From positions 62,001 through 126,000 of the forward strand of contig NZ_VTSX01000009.1 of the NCBI RefSeq assembly GCF_008329705.1: a DNA stretch of 64,000 nt, given 5' to 3'. Origin of the DNA: Chryseobacterium sp. SN22 (lineage in GTDB: Bacteria > Bacteroidota > Bacteroidia > Flavobacteriales > Weeksellaceae). This document shows positions 35,075-44,040 of the stretch, in pieces. Within the stretch, counting starts at the first letter, position 1; each line of letters begins with the position of its first letter. The notes beneath the pieces were generated by a model that was given only the letters and a program-made list of their open reading frames with translations, searched no databases and was not told the DNA's origin. Both the position numbers and the translations under genes were made by a program.

Positions 35075-35599
35075 CAGGGAATTAAGGTTTCTTTAATATG
35101 AATGATCCGTATCAGTGATTGCTAATAAGGTGTAGTAAATGTCTTTGATCAGGAAAAACGAAAATGGAATGGGTTCGATCTGCAATAAGCAGAGGTAATA
35201 GTCTTCTCATTTTTTATTCCTTCAAAAATAAAAATTTTCAAGCAAAAATTACACCGTAAAATCACGGAGATTAAGTTTAAAAAGGCTTCGTAAACCACAC
35301 CGTAATTTGAAGTTCAATCAGGATCTGTAGGTCATATTTACTCTTTGTTTAATTAGAGTAAGGAGTATTTACCGAAGATGCATATGTTTATTTACCGATA
35401 GAAGGCGATAAGCTTTAATTATTATCTCATCAGCGTATTTACGATTCATTCTAAGACGTGTTGTTTTTAGTGGTTTTATCTCAAATAAATCCATTGTATA
35501 CCTTTAATAATTTATTTTTATTTGAAAAACATTAATTTTTTTTGTCTGCTATTATAATTATTCATACTTTAGTGAAATCAAATTCAAAAAATTAGTATC
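35075..35599. other. Long intergenic region between divergent units
   Basis: About 525 AT-rich bases upstream of both the lipoprotein operon (minus) and the small cysteine peptide gene (plus). No open frame worth calling. A minus-strand -7-like box TATTTTTG lies at 35223-35230. No clear promoter match was found for the plus-strand peptide gene. Confidence 0.45.
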
Positions 35600-35833
35600 A
35601 TGAAAAAATTAGTCTTCATGGCAGCGTTCGCCGTTGCCGGAACCATGAGTGCAAACACGATTGCAGAAACAGAAAATTTACCGGAAGAACAACAGGCACC
35701 CACTGAAGCAAAGGCTTACGGGTGTGTGGATGTAACTTTATCTTGTGGTGTCACCGGAGTAGCTTGTGGTGAGACAGTAGGAGATATTATCGACGTTGTT
35801 CTGGCGGCAGATGATGCTTACTGCGGTAATTAA
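35600..35833 (+). CDS. Small secreted cysteine-containing peptide
   Basis: 77 residues: a Sec signal peptide (MKKLVFMAAFAVAGTMSANT), an acidic/proline linker (ENLPEEQQAPTEAKA) and a short core with four cysteines (42, 49, 56, 75) in the segment YGCVDVTLSCGVTGVACGE. It has a Sec signal rather than a double-glycine leader, so it is of a different type from the GG-leader peptides elsewhere in the window. A hairpin and then a GLPGLI gene follow in the same direction, suggesting a functional pair. Function unknown. Confidence 0.75.
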   Translation: MKKLVFMAAFAVAGTMSANTIAETENLPEEQQAPTEAKAYGCVDVTLSCGVTGVACGETVGDIIDVVLAADDAYCGN

Positions 35834-35871
35834 CCGGCAACAAACTTTTAAATGTTAATTAAATTAGTGGT

Positions 35872-35895
35872 GAAAGAGGATTTAGGTCCTCTTTC
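35872..35895 (+). terminator. Hairpin between secreted peptide and GLPGLI copy 3
   Basis: Stem GAAAGAGGA / TCCTCTTTC with a 6-base loop, followed by GTCTTTTAAAA. The weak T tract suggests partial termination, which would yield more peptide mRNA than GLPGLI mRNA. Confidence 0.6.
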
Positions 35896-35914
35896 GTCTT
35901 TTAAAAAAGAAAAT

Positions 35915-36736
35915 ATGAATAGAGACATCGTAGCAGTACTGCTGTTCTTTTTTATGGCTTCTAATATGTACGGACAAAAAAACGTTGATCTGGATCAGGT
36001 AGAATCAAGATATGTCTATCTGCTGACGCACCAGAAAGATTCTCTGGATAAGGCAAACATCGGTGAAGAATATTTTATCCTGGAACGCGGTAAGGACAGA
36101 TCTCAATTTATGAGCCTGAATTCTTACAAAAGAGATTCTGTAACGGCTGAAATAACTAACGGATCGAATACCCGCATTTCAAAACTTGATCTTACCTCTA
36201 TTCCCAAAACCAATTTCACCTACCGGATCATCAAAGACCCGGTGAAGAAACAGGTCCTGTTTTACGATAGAATCATAAGAAATGATTTTGTTTATGAAGA
36301 AAATCCTGATTTCAAATGGAAAATAAGAGACGAAAAGAAAAATATTGGCAACCTGAAATGCCAGGCTGCAGTCCTTTCTTATGCAGGGCGTGATTACAAA
36401 GCCTGGTTTACCAATGATATTCCTATTTCAGACGGACCATATAAATTTTATGGTCTGCCGGGGCTTATTGTGGAAATGGAAGATTCCGGAAGACAGTATA
36501 AATTTGAGTTGTTAAGTTATAAAAATCTGGCTCATAAATCTGTCATGTGGATTTCGGAAAAGAGGTCCAACGGAAGAAAAGTTTCCAAAGCAGATTTTTA
36601 CAAAGCCCTTAGGAATTCCCAGGAGAATTTGGTTTCAGAGATTTCCAGGAGCGGATTTACACTGGATCCTTCTGCCGAAGCCAAGGTAAAGGAGAAAATA
36701 AAGAAAAGGAATAATCCTATTGAACTGAAACCATAG
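35915..36736 (+). CDS. GLPGLI family protein (copy 3)
   Basis: 273 residues from the ATG at 35915, signal peptide MNRDIVAVLLFFFMASNMYGQ. Signature GPYKFYGLPGLIVEMEDSG, preceded by RDYKAWFTNDIPI. More distant from copies 1 and 2, which share AQTHRFIY at the mature start. An upstream in-frame start at 35852 is rejected because it would run through the hairpin at 35872-35895 and lacks a signal peptide. Probably in an operon with the secreted peptide gene. Confidence 0.9.
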   Translation: MNRDIVAVLLFFFMASNMYGQKNVDLDQVESRYVYLLTHQKDSLDKANIGEEYFILERGKDRSQFMSLNSYKRDSVTAEITNGSNTRISKLDLTSIPKTNFTYRIIKDPVKKQVLFYDRIIRNDFVYEENPDFKWKIRDEKKNIGNLKCQAAVLSYAGRDYKAWFTNDIPISDGPYKFYGLPGLIVEMEDSGRQYKFELLSYKNLAHKSVMWISEKRSNGRKVSKADFYKALRNSQENLVSEISRSGFTLDPSAEAKVKEKIKKRNNPIELKP

Positions 36737-36956
36737 CTATATAATTTACAGAATATCAGATTACTTTAGACAGACCGTTTTTTTTAATGATCAAAAATCG
36801 GATGATTTTGAGGTTTATTCTAAGCAATGCTTGTTATACATGCGCTGTAATTTATTGTGTAGAATGAAAAATTTTAGGCTGTCAGATTAGAAAAGGGATT
36901 CTGTAATTTTCTTTTTGATGTAAATCATTAAAAATCAAAATATTTTGCTGTAAATA
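36737..36956. other. Intergenic, nothing recognised
   Basis: About 220 AT-rich bases after GLPGLI copy 3 up to the S10-operon promoter. No stable hairpin with a T tract was evident and no open frame. Confidence 0.4.
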
Positions 36957-36987
36957 TTTGTCAGTTATAAAATTATTCATAAATTTG
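36957..36987 (+). promoter_or_regulatory. Promoter of the S10-spc-alpha gene string
   Basis: TTTG (36957-36960), 19-base spacer, TAAATTTG (36980-36987) then CAC. The transcript would begin near 36993 and carry a leader of about 100 bases (GGGGCGTAGTATGCC and following) before rplC; such leaders can host autogenous control by L4, but no conserved structure was confirmed. Confidence 0.7.
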
Positions 36988-37093
36988 CACTCTCATTTTA
37001 GGGGCGTAGTATGCCTATATCAAACGTAGAAATTACTTCAGACTTCCTGAAAATGATGATAAATAAAGGATAAATTTTATTATAATATAAACA

Positions 37094-37720
37094 ATGTCAG
37101 GTATTATTGGTAAAAAAATCGGTATGACATCTTTGTTTAACGAAGAAGGAAAAAACATTCCTTGTACAGTTATCCAAGCTGGTCCGTGCTCGGTTTTACA
37201 GGTCAGAACCATTGAAAAAGACGGTTATAAGTCAGTTCAGTTAGGTTTCGATGACAAGAGTGAGAAGAACGTTGGTAAAGCGTTAGCTGGCCATTTCAAA
37301 AAGGCTGGTTCTGCTCCTAAAGCTAAATTGGTAGAATTCTACAGAGAATTCGTTGATGAAGTAAAAGTAGGAGAAGAAGTAAAAGTAGACTTGTTCAACG
37401 AAGGAGAATTCGTAGACGTAACAGGTACTTCAAAAGGTAAAGGCTTCCAGGGTGTTGTTAAAAGACACGGCTTTGGAGGTGTAATGCAGGCAACTCATGG
37501 TCAGCACAACAGACTTAGAGCTCCAGGTTCTATCGGTGCTGGTTCAGACCCTTCAAGAGTATTCAAAGGGATGAGAATGGCTGGAAGAATGGGAGGTAAG
37601 CAGGTAACTGTACAAAACCTTCAGGTGTTAAAAGTGGATCAAGAACAAAATCTTTTAGTAGTAAAAGGTGCTGTTCCGGGAGCTAAAAATTCTTATGTAA
37701 TTATCAGAAAATGGAACTAG
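37094..37720 (+). CDS. rplC: 50S ribosomal protein L3
   Basis: 208 residues. Hallmarks: [15 protein letters not shown] at the N terminus, [19 protein letters not shown], and [14 protein letters not shown]3 starts 50S assembly near the peptidyl-transferase centre. First gene of the S10 string here; its end overlaps rplD by 10 bases. Confidence 0.98.
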   Translation: MSGIIGKKIGMTSLFNEEGKNIPCTVIQAGPCSVLQVRTIEKDGYKSVQLGFDDKSEKNVGKALAGHFKKAGSAPKAKLVEFYREFVDEVKVGEEVKVDLFNEGEFVDVTGTSKGKGFQGVVKRHGFGGVMQATHGQHNRLRAPGSIGAGSDPSRVFKGMRMAGRMGGKQVTVQNLQVLKVDQEQNLLVVKGAVPGAKNSYVIIRKWN

Positions 37721-38340
37721 TAGTATTAAATACATCAGGAAAAGAGACCGGAAGAAAAGTAACTCTAGACGAAACAGTATTCGGAATTGAGCCAAATCAG
37801 CACGCGGTTTACTTAGAAGTGAAACAGTACCTTGCCGCACAGAGACAAGGAACTCATAAAGCAAAAGAAAGAAGCGAAATTACCGCTTCTACCAAAAAGC
37901 TTAAGAAGCAGAAAGGATCTGGTTCTGCAAGATACGGGGATATCAAATCTCCAACTTTCAGAGGTGGGGGTAGAGTATTCGGTCCTAAGCCAAGAGACTA
38001 CAGATTCAAATTGAACAAAGCGCTTAAGAGATTGGCTAAGAAGTCTGTTTTATCTCAGAAAATGAGAGACAACAGCATCAGAGTTTTAGAAGATTTGAGC
38101 TTAAACGCTCCTAAGACTAAAGATTTCATTACTTTATTGGATGCATTAACGCTGAACGGTAAAAAATCTTTGTTCATTCTTCCTGAAGCTAACAAGAATG
38201 TGTATTTGTCTTCAAGAAACTTACCTAAAACCAAAGTAATGAACTTCAATGAAGTGAGCTCTTACGATTTGGTAAATGCAGGTGAGATCGTATTCTTCGA
38301 AGGTGCAGTTGAAAAATTCCAGGAAAATTTAAAGAAATAA
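37711..38340 (+). CDS. rplD: 50S ribosomal protein L4
   Basis: 209 residues with the conserved loop [20 protein letters not shown], which reaches into the exit tunnel, and [21 protein letters not shown]4 is the classic autogenous regulator of the S10 operon in enterics. Overlaps rplC by 10 bases, indicating translational coupling. Confidence 0.98.
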   Translation: MELVVLNTSGKETGRKVTLDETVFGIEPNQHAVYLEVKQYLAAQRQGTHKAKERSEITASTKKLKKQKGSGSARYGDIKSPTFRGGGRVFGPKPRDYRFKLNKALKRLAKKSVLSQKMRDNSIRVLEDLSLNAPKTKDFITLLDALTLNGKKSLFILPEANKNVYLSSRNLPKTKVMNFNEVSSYDLVNAGEIVFFEGAVEKFQENLKK

Positions 38341-38343
38341 ATC

Positions 38344-38634
38344 ATGTCTATTATTATTAAACCAGTTATCTCAGAAAAGGCTAATTACCTTACGGATTTA
38401 AGAGGTTCTTATTCTTTCTTAGTAAATCCTAAGGCGAATAAAATCCAGATTAAAAAGGCTGTGGAAGCAGCTTATGGTGTAAAAGTAGCAGACGTTAACA
38501 CAATGATTTATGCTCCGAAGGTTTCTTCGAAATACACTAAAAAAGGTCTTCAGGTTGGAAAGACGAACAAATTGAAAAAAGCGGTAATCAAACTTGTTGA
38601 AGGTGACGTTATCGATATTTTTGCTGTAAATTAA
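38344..38634 (+). CDS. rplW: 50S ribosomal protein L23
   Basis: 96 residues; conserved IIKPVISEKANYL at the start and FLVNPKANKIQIKKAVEAAYGVKV. L23 lies at the tunnel exit and docks trigger factor and SRP. Three bases after rplD. Confidence 0.98.
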   Translation: MSIIIKPVISEKANYLTDLRGSYSFLVNPKANKIQIKKAVEAAYGVKVADVNTMIYAPKVSSKYTKKGLQVGKTNKLKKAVIKLVEGDVIDIFAVN

Positions 38635-38655
38635 TTATAATTATAAATAATAGTA

Positions 38656-39477
38656 ATGTCTGTTAGAAAATTAAAACCTATCACCCCGGGACAGAGATTC
38701 AGAATTGTAAACAATTTTGAGGAAATTACTACCAACAAACCAGAGAAATCTCTAACCGTTGGTATTAAAAAGTCAGGTGGACGTAACCAAACAGGTAAAA
38801 TGACCATGCGTTACACCGGAGGTGGACACAAAAAGAAATACAGAATTATTGACTTCAAAAGAAACAAAGCAAACGTTGAAGCCACTGTAAAATCTGTAGA
38901 ATACGATCCAAACAGAACTGCATTTATCGCTTTATTAGAGTACGCAGACGGAGAGAAGAGATACATCATTGCTCCAAACGGTATCAAAGTGGATCAGAAA
39001 GTAGTTTCAGGTGAAAGCGTGGAACCGAACGTTGGTAACGCAATGAAATTGAAAAACATTCCATTGGGTACTGTAATTTCTTGTGTTGAAATGAAGCCTG
39101 GTCAGGGTGCTATTTTAGCAAGAAGCGCAGGTTCTTCAGCTCAGCTTACTTCAAGAGACGGAAAATATGCCATCATCAAATTGCCTTCAGGAGAATCCAG
39201 AATGATCCTTACGGAATGTATGGCGATGATCGGTTCAGTTTCCAACTCCGATCACCAGTTAACGGTATCCGGTAAGGCTGGTAGAAGCAGATGGTTAGGT
39301 AGAAGACCAAGAACAAGAGCGGTTGTAATGAACCCGGTAGATCACCCAATGGGAGGTGGTGAAGGACGTTCTTCAGGAGGTCACCCAAGATCCAGAAACG
39401 GTATGCCGTCTAAAGGTTACAAAACAAGAAAGAAAAACAAAGTGTCTAACCGTTACATCGTATCTAAAAGAAAATAA
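38656..39477 (+). CDS. rplB: 50S ribosomal protein L2
   Basis: 273 residues. Hallmarks: [32 protein letters not shown], and the peptidyl-transferase-proximal [19 protein letters not shown] with its conserved His. Twenty-one bases after rplW. Confidence 0.98.
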   Translation: MSVRKLKPITPGQRFRIVNNFEEITTNKPEKSLTVGIKKSGGRNQTGKMTMRYTGGGHKKKYRIIDFKRNKANVEATVKSVEYDPNRTAFIALLEYADGEKRYIIAPNGIKVDQKVVSGESVEPNVGNAMKLKNIPLGTVISCVEMKPGQGAILARSAGSSAQLTSRDGKYAIIKLPSGESRMILTECMAMIGSVSNSDHQLTVSGKAGRSRWLGRRPRTRAVVMNPVDHPMGGGEGRSSGGHPRSRNGMPSKGYKTRKKNKVSNRYIVSKRK

Positions 39478-39479
39478 TT

Positions 39480-39758
39480 ATGGCAAGATCACTTAAAAAA
39501 GGACCGTTCATTCATCATACTTTAGATAAGAAGGTTCAGGCAAATATTGAGTCTGGTAAGAAGACTGTTATCAAAACTTGGTCTAGAGCATCGATGATCT
39601 CTCCGGACTTCGTAGGACAAACTATTGCTGTACACAACGGGAAATCTTTTATCCCTGTTTACGTTACAGAAAACATGGTAGGTCACAAGTTAGGCGAATT
39701 TTCTCCAACAAGATCTTTCAGAGGTCATGGTGGTAATAAAAACAAAGGAAGCAGATAA
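39480..39758 (+). CDS. rpsS: 30S ribosomal protein S19
   Basis: 92 residues starting [19 protein letters not shown], with [19 protein letters not shown] and [15 protein letters not shown]. Two bases after rplB. Confidence 0.98.
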   Translation: MARSLKKGPFIHHTLDKKVQANIESGKKTVIKTWSRASMISPDFVGQTIAVHNGKSFIPVYVTENMVGHKLGEFSPTRSFRGHGGNKNKGSR

Positions 39759-39760
39759 TC

Positions 39761-40159
39761 ATGGGATCAAGAAAAAGAGAAAGTGCATTAGCACGTAAAT
39801 TAACAAATCAGGATGTAGTAAAAGCATTACATAATGATTGCCCTTCTTCTCCAAGAAAAATGAGATTGGTAGCTGATATCATCAGAGGAGTAGAAGTAGA
39901 TAAAGCTTTATATATTCTAAAATATTCTAAAAAAGACGCTTCTAACAAATTGGAGAAAGTTCTTCTTTCTGCAATGGCAAACTGGCAGTCTAAAAACGAA
40001 GGTGCGGATATCGAAGAAGCCAACCTTATCGTTAAAGAAATTTTTGTAGACAGTGCAAGACAATTGAAGAGACTGAGACCTGCTCCACAAGGAAGAGGGT
40101 ACAGAATCAGAAAAAGATCGAACCACATTACGCTAATCTTAGGTACAAAAGAAAATTAA
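39761..40159 (+). CDS. rplV: 50S ribosomal protein L22
   Basis: 132 residues with [15 protein letters not shown], and the tunnel-hairpin region [22 protein letters not shown]. The N-terminal 15 residues ([15 protein letters not shown]) are a short extension compared with E. coli L22. Two bases after rpsS. Confidence 0.97.
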   Translation: MGSRKRESALARKLTNQDVVKALHNDCPSSPRKMRLVADIIRGVEVDKALYILKYSKKDASNKLEKVLLSAMANWQSKNEGADIEEANLIVKEIFVDSARQLKRLRPAPQGRGYRIRKRSNHITLILGTKEN

Positions 40160-40166
40160 TCAAGGT

Positions 40167-40937
40167 ATGGGACAGAAGACAAATCCAATTGGTAATAGAT
40201 TAGGTATCATCAGAGGATGGGATTCTAACTGGTTTGGCGGAAACGATTATGGAGACAGAATCGCGGAAGACTACAAAATCAGAAGATACCTTGAAGCTAG
40301 ATTATCTAAAGGCGGGATTTCAAGAATTTATATTGAAAGAACATTAAAATTAGTAACAGTTACAATCACTACCGCCAGACCGGGACTTATCATCGGTAAA
40401 GGAGGTCAGGAAGTTGATAAACTGAAAGAAGAGTTGAAAAAATTGACTAAAAAGGATATTCAGATCAACATCTTCGAAATCAAAAGACCTGAGCTTGACG
40501 CTGTATTGGTTGCTGACAGCATTGCTAAGCAGATCGAAAACAGGATTTCTTACAGAAGAGCTGTTAAAATGGCGATCGCCGGTACCATGAGAATGGGTGC
40601 AGAAGGGATCAAGGTTCAGATTTCAGGTAGATTGAACGGTGCTGAAATGGCAAGATCAGAATCTTTCAAAGACGGAAGAATTCCATTGTCTACTTTCAGG
40701 GCGGATATCGATTACCATATCGGTGAAGCATTGACTCAGTACGGAAAACTAGGCGTTAAAGTTTGGATCATGAAAGGGGAAGTTTACGGTAAAAGAGAAC
40801 TTTCTCCATTAGTGGGACAGCAGAAAAAAGGAGGTCAGTCCGGAGGCGACAGAGACAGAAGGGATAACAGAGGAGGAGACCGAAGAGACAACAGAGGCCC
40901 TAGAAGAAACAACAACAATAATAACAATAATAATTAA
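40167..40937 (+). CDS. rpsC: 30S ribosomal protein S3 with RG/Asn-rich tail
   Basis: 256 residues. [20 protein letters not shown] at the start, KH domain with [15 protein letters not shown], and the C-terminal domain with [14 protein letters not shown]. After the normal end ([10 protein letters not shown]) there is a disordered tail of arginine/glycine/aspartate repeats ([20 protein letters not shown]) finishing in nine asparagines. The core is standard; the tail is a lineage-specific extension. Confidence 0.97.
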   Translation: MGQKTNPIGNRLGIIRGWDSNWFGGNDYGDRIAEDYKIRRYLEARLSKGGISRIYIERTLKLVTVTITTARPGLIIGKGGQEVDKLKEELKKLTKKDIQINIFEIKRPELDAVLVADSIAKQIENRISYRRAVKMAIAGTMRMGAEGIKVQISGRLNGAEMARSESFKDGRIPLSTFRADIDYHIGEALTQYGKLGVKVWIMKGEVYGKRELSPLVGQQKKGGQSGGDRDRRDNRGGDRRDNRGPRRNNNNNNNNN

Positions 40938-41034
40938 AAATTTTAGATAGAAATTTTGAATTTTAAATTACCGTTACTTTTTTAAAATAAAAAAAATCTA
41001 AAATCTAAAATCTAAAATCTAAAATTTAGAAATT
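40938..41034 (+). repeat. Heptamer tandem repeat and pairing arms in the rpsC-rplP gap
   Basis: Four perfect copies of TCTAAAA (40997-41024). Directly after the rpsC stop lies AAATTTTAGA (40938-40947), whose complement TCTAAAATTT is formed by the last repeat (41018-41027); the other three repeats offer 7-base alternative partners. A long-range hairpin could therefore form in several registers within this 97-base gap, which is wide for this operon. Confidence 0.7.
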
Positions 41035-41460
41035 ATGTTACAACCAAAAAGAACCAAATTCCGTAGAGTTCATAAGATGAAAATGAAGGGGAATGCCCAG
41101 AGAGGTAGTCAACTTGCTTATGGAACTTTCGGGATTAAGGCGACAGAAGGTGCTTGGATCACTGCAAGACAAATTGAAGCTGCTCGTATCGCTGCGACAA
41201 GATATATGAAGAGAGAAGGTCAACTATGGATCAAAATCTTCCCGGATAAGCCGATTACCAAGAAACCAGCCGAAGTAAGGATGGGTAAAGGTAAAGGTGC
41301 CGTGGAATATTGGGTAGCTGTAGTAAAGCCTGGTAAAATTATGTTCGAAATCGGAGGGGTTCCTTACGAAGTAGCCAAAGAAGCTCTTAGGCTTGCTGCA
41401 CAGAAATTACCGGTAGTTACCAAATTCATCGTTGCTAACGATTTCGTTAAACCTCTTTAA
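41035..41460 (+). CDS. rplP: 50S ribosomal protein L16
   Basis: 141 residues; [19 protein letters not shown], the conserved [21 protein letters not shown] and [22 protein letters not shown]. Organises the A site of the 50S. Confidence 0.98.
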   Translation: MLQPKRTKFRRVHKMKMKGNAQRGSQLAYGTFGIKATEGAWITARQIEAARIAATRYMKREGQLWIKIFPDKPITKKPAEVRMGKGKGAVEYWVAVVKPGKIMFEIGGVPYEVAKEALRLAAQKLPVVTKFIVANDFVKPL

Positions 41461-41472
41461 TCTTTGAATACA

Positions 41473-41658
41473 ATGAAAAAAGCTGATATTAAAAATTTAA
41501 GCGCGGGTGATATTCAAGCTCAACTTACTGAAGCAAAGGCTCAATATTCTAAATTGAAATTGGCTCATGCAATCAGCCCAGTTGAAAACCCGATCCAAAT
41601 CAGAGATTTGAGAAAAACAATCGCTAGACTAAACACTGAGTTAACTAACAAACAATAA
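41473..41658 (+). CDS. rpmC: 50S ribosomal protein L29
   Basis: 61 residues, two-helix protein with KNLSAGDIQAQLTEAKAQYSKL and the end RDLRKTIARLNTEL. The ATG at 41473 is used rather than a TTG at 41464. Confidence 0.96.
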   Translation: MKKADIKNLSAGDIQAQLTEAKAQYSKLKLAHAISPVENPIQIRDLRKTIARLNTELTNKQ

Positions 41659-41670
41659 TTTCATTTTACA

Positions 41671-41925
41671 ATGGATAGAAATTTAAGAAAAGAAAGAATC
41701 GGAGTGGTTTCCAGCAATAAAATGGAAAAAACTATTGTTGTTAGTGAAACTACAAGAGTAAAGCACCCGATGTACGGTAAATTCGTTTTGAAAACGAAAA
41801 AATATACTGCACACGACGAAAACAACGAATGCACAGAGGGAGATACAGTTCTGATCCAGGAAACAAGACCGATGAGCAAGAGCAAGAGATGGAGACTAGT
41901 AAGAATCATTGAAAAAGCTAAGTAA
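41671..41925 (+). CDS. rpsQ: 30S ribosomal protein S17
   Basis: 84 residues; [38 protein letters not shown], and [20 protein letters not shown] are the standard S17 blocks. Confidence 0.98.
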   Translation: MDRNLRKERIGVVSSNKMEKTIVVSETTRVKHPMYGKFVLKTKKYTAHDENNECTEGDTVLIQETRPMSKSKRWRLVRIIEKAK

Positions 41926-41927
41926 TA

Positions 41928-42296
41928 ATGTTACAAACAGAATCAAGATTAAAAGTTGCTGATAACACAGGTGCTAAAGAAGTATTGGTTATCAGAGTTC
42001 TGGGAGGAACCAGAAGAAGATATGCTTCAGTTGGTGATAAAATCGTTGTTACTATCAAAGATTCTACACCATCAGGAAACGCTAAGAAAGGTCAGGTATC
42101 TAAAGCTGTCGTAGTAAGAACAAAGAAAGCAGTCAGAAGAAAAGATGGTTCATACATCAAATTTGAAGACAATGCTTGTGTATTGTTAAACGCAGCGGGA
42201 GAAATGAGAGGAACGCGTGTTTTCGGACCGGTTGCTCGTGAGTTGAGAGACAAAGAATATATGAAAATCATTTCATTAGCTCCTGAAGTACTTTAA
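41928..42296 (+). CDS. rplN: 50S ribosomal protein L14
   Basis: 122 residues; [38 protein letters not shown] and [20 protein letters not shown] are diagnostic. First gene of the spc part. Confidence 0.98.
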   Translation: MLQTESRLKVADNTGAKEVLVIRVLGGTRRRYASVGDKIVVTIKDSTPSGNAKKGQVSKAVVVRTKKAVRRKDGSYIKFEDNACVLLNAAGEMRGTRVFGPVARELRDKEYMKIISLAPEVL

Positions 42297-42315
42297 TATT
42301 TAAAATTGTAAAAAA

Positions 42316-42642
42316 ATGTCAAAGTTAAAAATAAAAAGAGGAGATAACGTAATCGTAACTACAGGTAAGAAAGGTCTTAAAGGTGGTACCGGTGAAGTTA
42401 TTGAAGTGATCAAAAAAGAAGGGAAAGACCCTAGAGTAGTTGTTGCAGGACTTAACATCGTTAAAAAACACGTTAAGCCTTCAGCTTCCAACCCTCAAGG
42501 AGGAATTACTGAGAAAGAAGCTTCTATTCATATCTCAAACGTAGCTTTAGTGGGTAAAGACGGAAAAGCCATCAAAGTAGGTTACAAAACCGAAGGAGAT
42601 AAGAAGGTTAGAATCAACAAAAAAACGGGTGAAACTTTATAA
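42316..42642 (+). CDS. rplX: 50S ribosomal protein L24
   Basis: 108 residues with an N-terminal KOW motif (LKIKRGDNVIVTTGKKGLKG) and GGITEKEASIHISNVALV. One of the two 50S assembly initiators. Confidence 0.98.
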   Translation: MSKLKIKRGDNVIVTTGKKGLKGGTGEVIEVIKKEGKDPRVVVAGLNIVKKHVKPSASNPQGGITEKEASIHISNVALVGKDGKAIKVGYKTEGDKKVRINKKTGETL

Positions 42643-42655
42643 TTTTTAAGAACAC

Positions 42656-43207
42656 ATGGAATATATAGCAAGACCCAAAAAAGCATATAAAGAAACGATT
42701 GTTCCTGCAATGATGGAAGAATTCGGATACAAATCTGTAATGCAGGTACCTAGATTAGAGAAAATCGTATTGTCTCAAGGTTTAGGGGATGCAACTGCAG
42801 ATAAAAAAATCATCGATTATGCTGTTGAAGAATTAACGAACATCACCGGCCAGAAGGCTGTTGGTACAATCTCCAAGAAAGATGAAGCGGCTTTCAAATT
42901 AAGAAAAGGTATGCCTGTAGGTGCTAAGGTAACTCTTAGAGCTCACAAAATGTACGAATTCTTAGACAGACTTACTTCTTCTGCATTGCCGCGAATCAGA
43001 GATTTCTCTGGAATCAAGGCTGATGGTTTCGACGGTAGAGGAAACTACAACTTAGGGATCACCGAGCAGATCATCTTCCCTGAGATCGTAATCGACAAAG
43101 TGAAAAAAATCCAGGGGATGGACATCACTTTCGTTACTACAGCGAAAACAGATAAAGAAGCTAAAGCATTATTAACTCACTTCGGTTTACCATTCAAAAA
43201 GAACTAA
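42656..43207 (+). CDS. rplE: 50S ribosomal protein L5
   Basis: 183 residues; [16 protein letters not shown], the 5S-rRNA-binding [19 protein letters not shown], and [15 protein letters not shown]. Confidence 0.98.
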   Translation: MEYIARPKKAYKETIVPAMMEEFGYKSVMQVPRLEKIVLSQGLGDATADKKIIDYAVEELTNITGQKAVGTISKKDEAAFKLRKGMPVGAKVTLRAHKMYEFLDRLTSSALPRIRDFSGIKADGFDGRGNYNLGITEQIIFPEIVIDKVKKIQGMDITFVTTAKTDKEAKALLTHFGLPFKKN

Positions 43208-43210
43208 GAA

Positions 43211-43480
43211 ATGGCTAAAGAATCAATGAAAGCGCGTGAGCGCAAAAGAGAAGCGTTAGTTGCTAAATACGCTGATAAAAGAAAAGCTTTAAAAGAAGCT
43301 GGTGATTATGAAGGACTTCAGAAATTACCTAAAAATGCTTCTCCTGTAAGATTACACAACAGATGTAAATTAACAGGAAGACCAAGAGGATACATGAGAA
43401 CGTTCGGAATTTCCAGAGTAACTTTCAGAGAAATGGCAAACAACGGTCTTATCCCGGGAGTTAAAAAAGCAAGCTGGTAA
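43211..43480 (+). CDS. rpsN: 30S ribosomal protein S14, zinc-independent type
   Basis: 89 residues starting [20 protein letters not shown] and ending with [19 protein letters not shown] and [11 protein letters not shown]. The length and lack of paired CxxC motifs identify the long, zinc-free form. It is followed by an unusually long 144-base gap containing a strong hairpin. Confidence 0.97.
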   Translation: MAKESMKARERKREALVAKYADKRKALKEAGDYEGLQKLPKNASPVRLHNRCKLTGRPRGYMRTFGISRVTFREMANNGLIPGVKKASW

Positions 43481-43498
43481 TTTATTACTAAAAAAATC

Positions 43499-43567
43499 GG
43501 AACAATTAAGTTGTTCAGAAACTAAAGATAAAAATATCAGACCGAAATTTCTGAGGTCTGATATTTT
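43499..43567 (+). terminator. Terminator-like hairpins between rpsN and rpsH
   Basis: A perfect 13-bp stem AAAATATCAGACC (43531-43543) / GGTCTGATATTTT (43555-43567) with an 11-base loop, preceded by a smaller stem GAACAA / TTGTTC (about 43499-43517). The T run (ATTTTACTC) is short. In the middle of a single ribosomal-protein string this points to attenuation, RNA processing or transcript-end protection rather than a full stop. Confidence 0.65.
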
Positions 43568-43624
43568 ACTCTTCAAGTCTTAACAAAACTGATTGTTCTT
43601 TAACCAATAATTTATAAAAGAAAA

Positions 43625-44023
43625 ATGGTAACAGATCCAATTTCAGATTTCCTAACTAGAGTAAGGAACGCACAAAGCGCAGGCCACAAAGTGGTGGAAA
43701 TTCCTGCATCAAAAATCAAAAAGGAGATTACTAAGATTTTATTCGATCAGGGATATATCTTAAACTACAAGTTTGAGGATAACGCTGTTCAAGGTAACAT
43801 CAAAATCGCTTTAAAGTACGACAAACAAACCAACAAACCAGCTATCAAGTCTATCCAGAGAGCTTCTAGACCAGGTTTGAGACAGTACAAAGGTTCTACT
43901 GAACTTCCGAGAGTACTAAACGGTTTGGGTATTTCTATCATCTCTACTTCTAAAGGAGTAATGACGGACAAGAAAGCTAGAGAAGAAAAAGTAGGCGGTG
44001 AAGTAATCTGCTATGTTTATTAA
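43625..44023 (+). CDS. rpsH: 30S ribosomal protein S8
   Basis: 132 residues; [31 protein letters not shown], and [20 protein letters not shown]8 controls the spc operon by binding its mRNA in E. coli. Preceded by the hairpin-containing gap. Confidence 0.98.
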   Translation: MVTDPISDFLTRVRNAQSAGHKVVEIPASKIKKEITKILFDQGYILNYKFEDNAVQGNIKIALKYDKQTNKPAIKSIQRASRPGLRQYKGSTELPRVLNGLGISIISTSKGVMTDKKAREEKVGGEVICYVY

Positions 44024-44040
44024 TTTTTAATTACAGGAAA

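Noticed and set aside
40997..41024. Heptamer repeats as a CRISPR or transposon end
   Set aside because: Only four contiguous 7-mers without spacers, target duplication or transposase.
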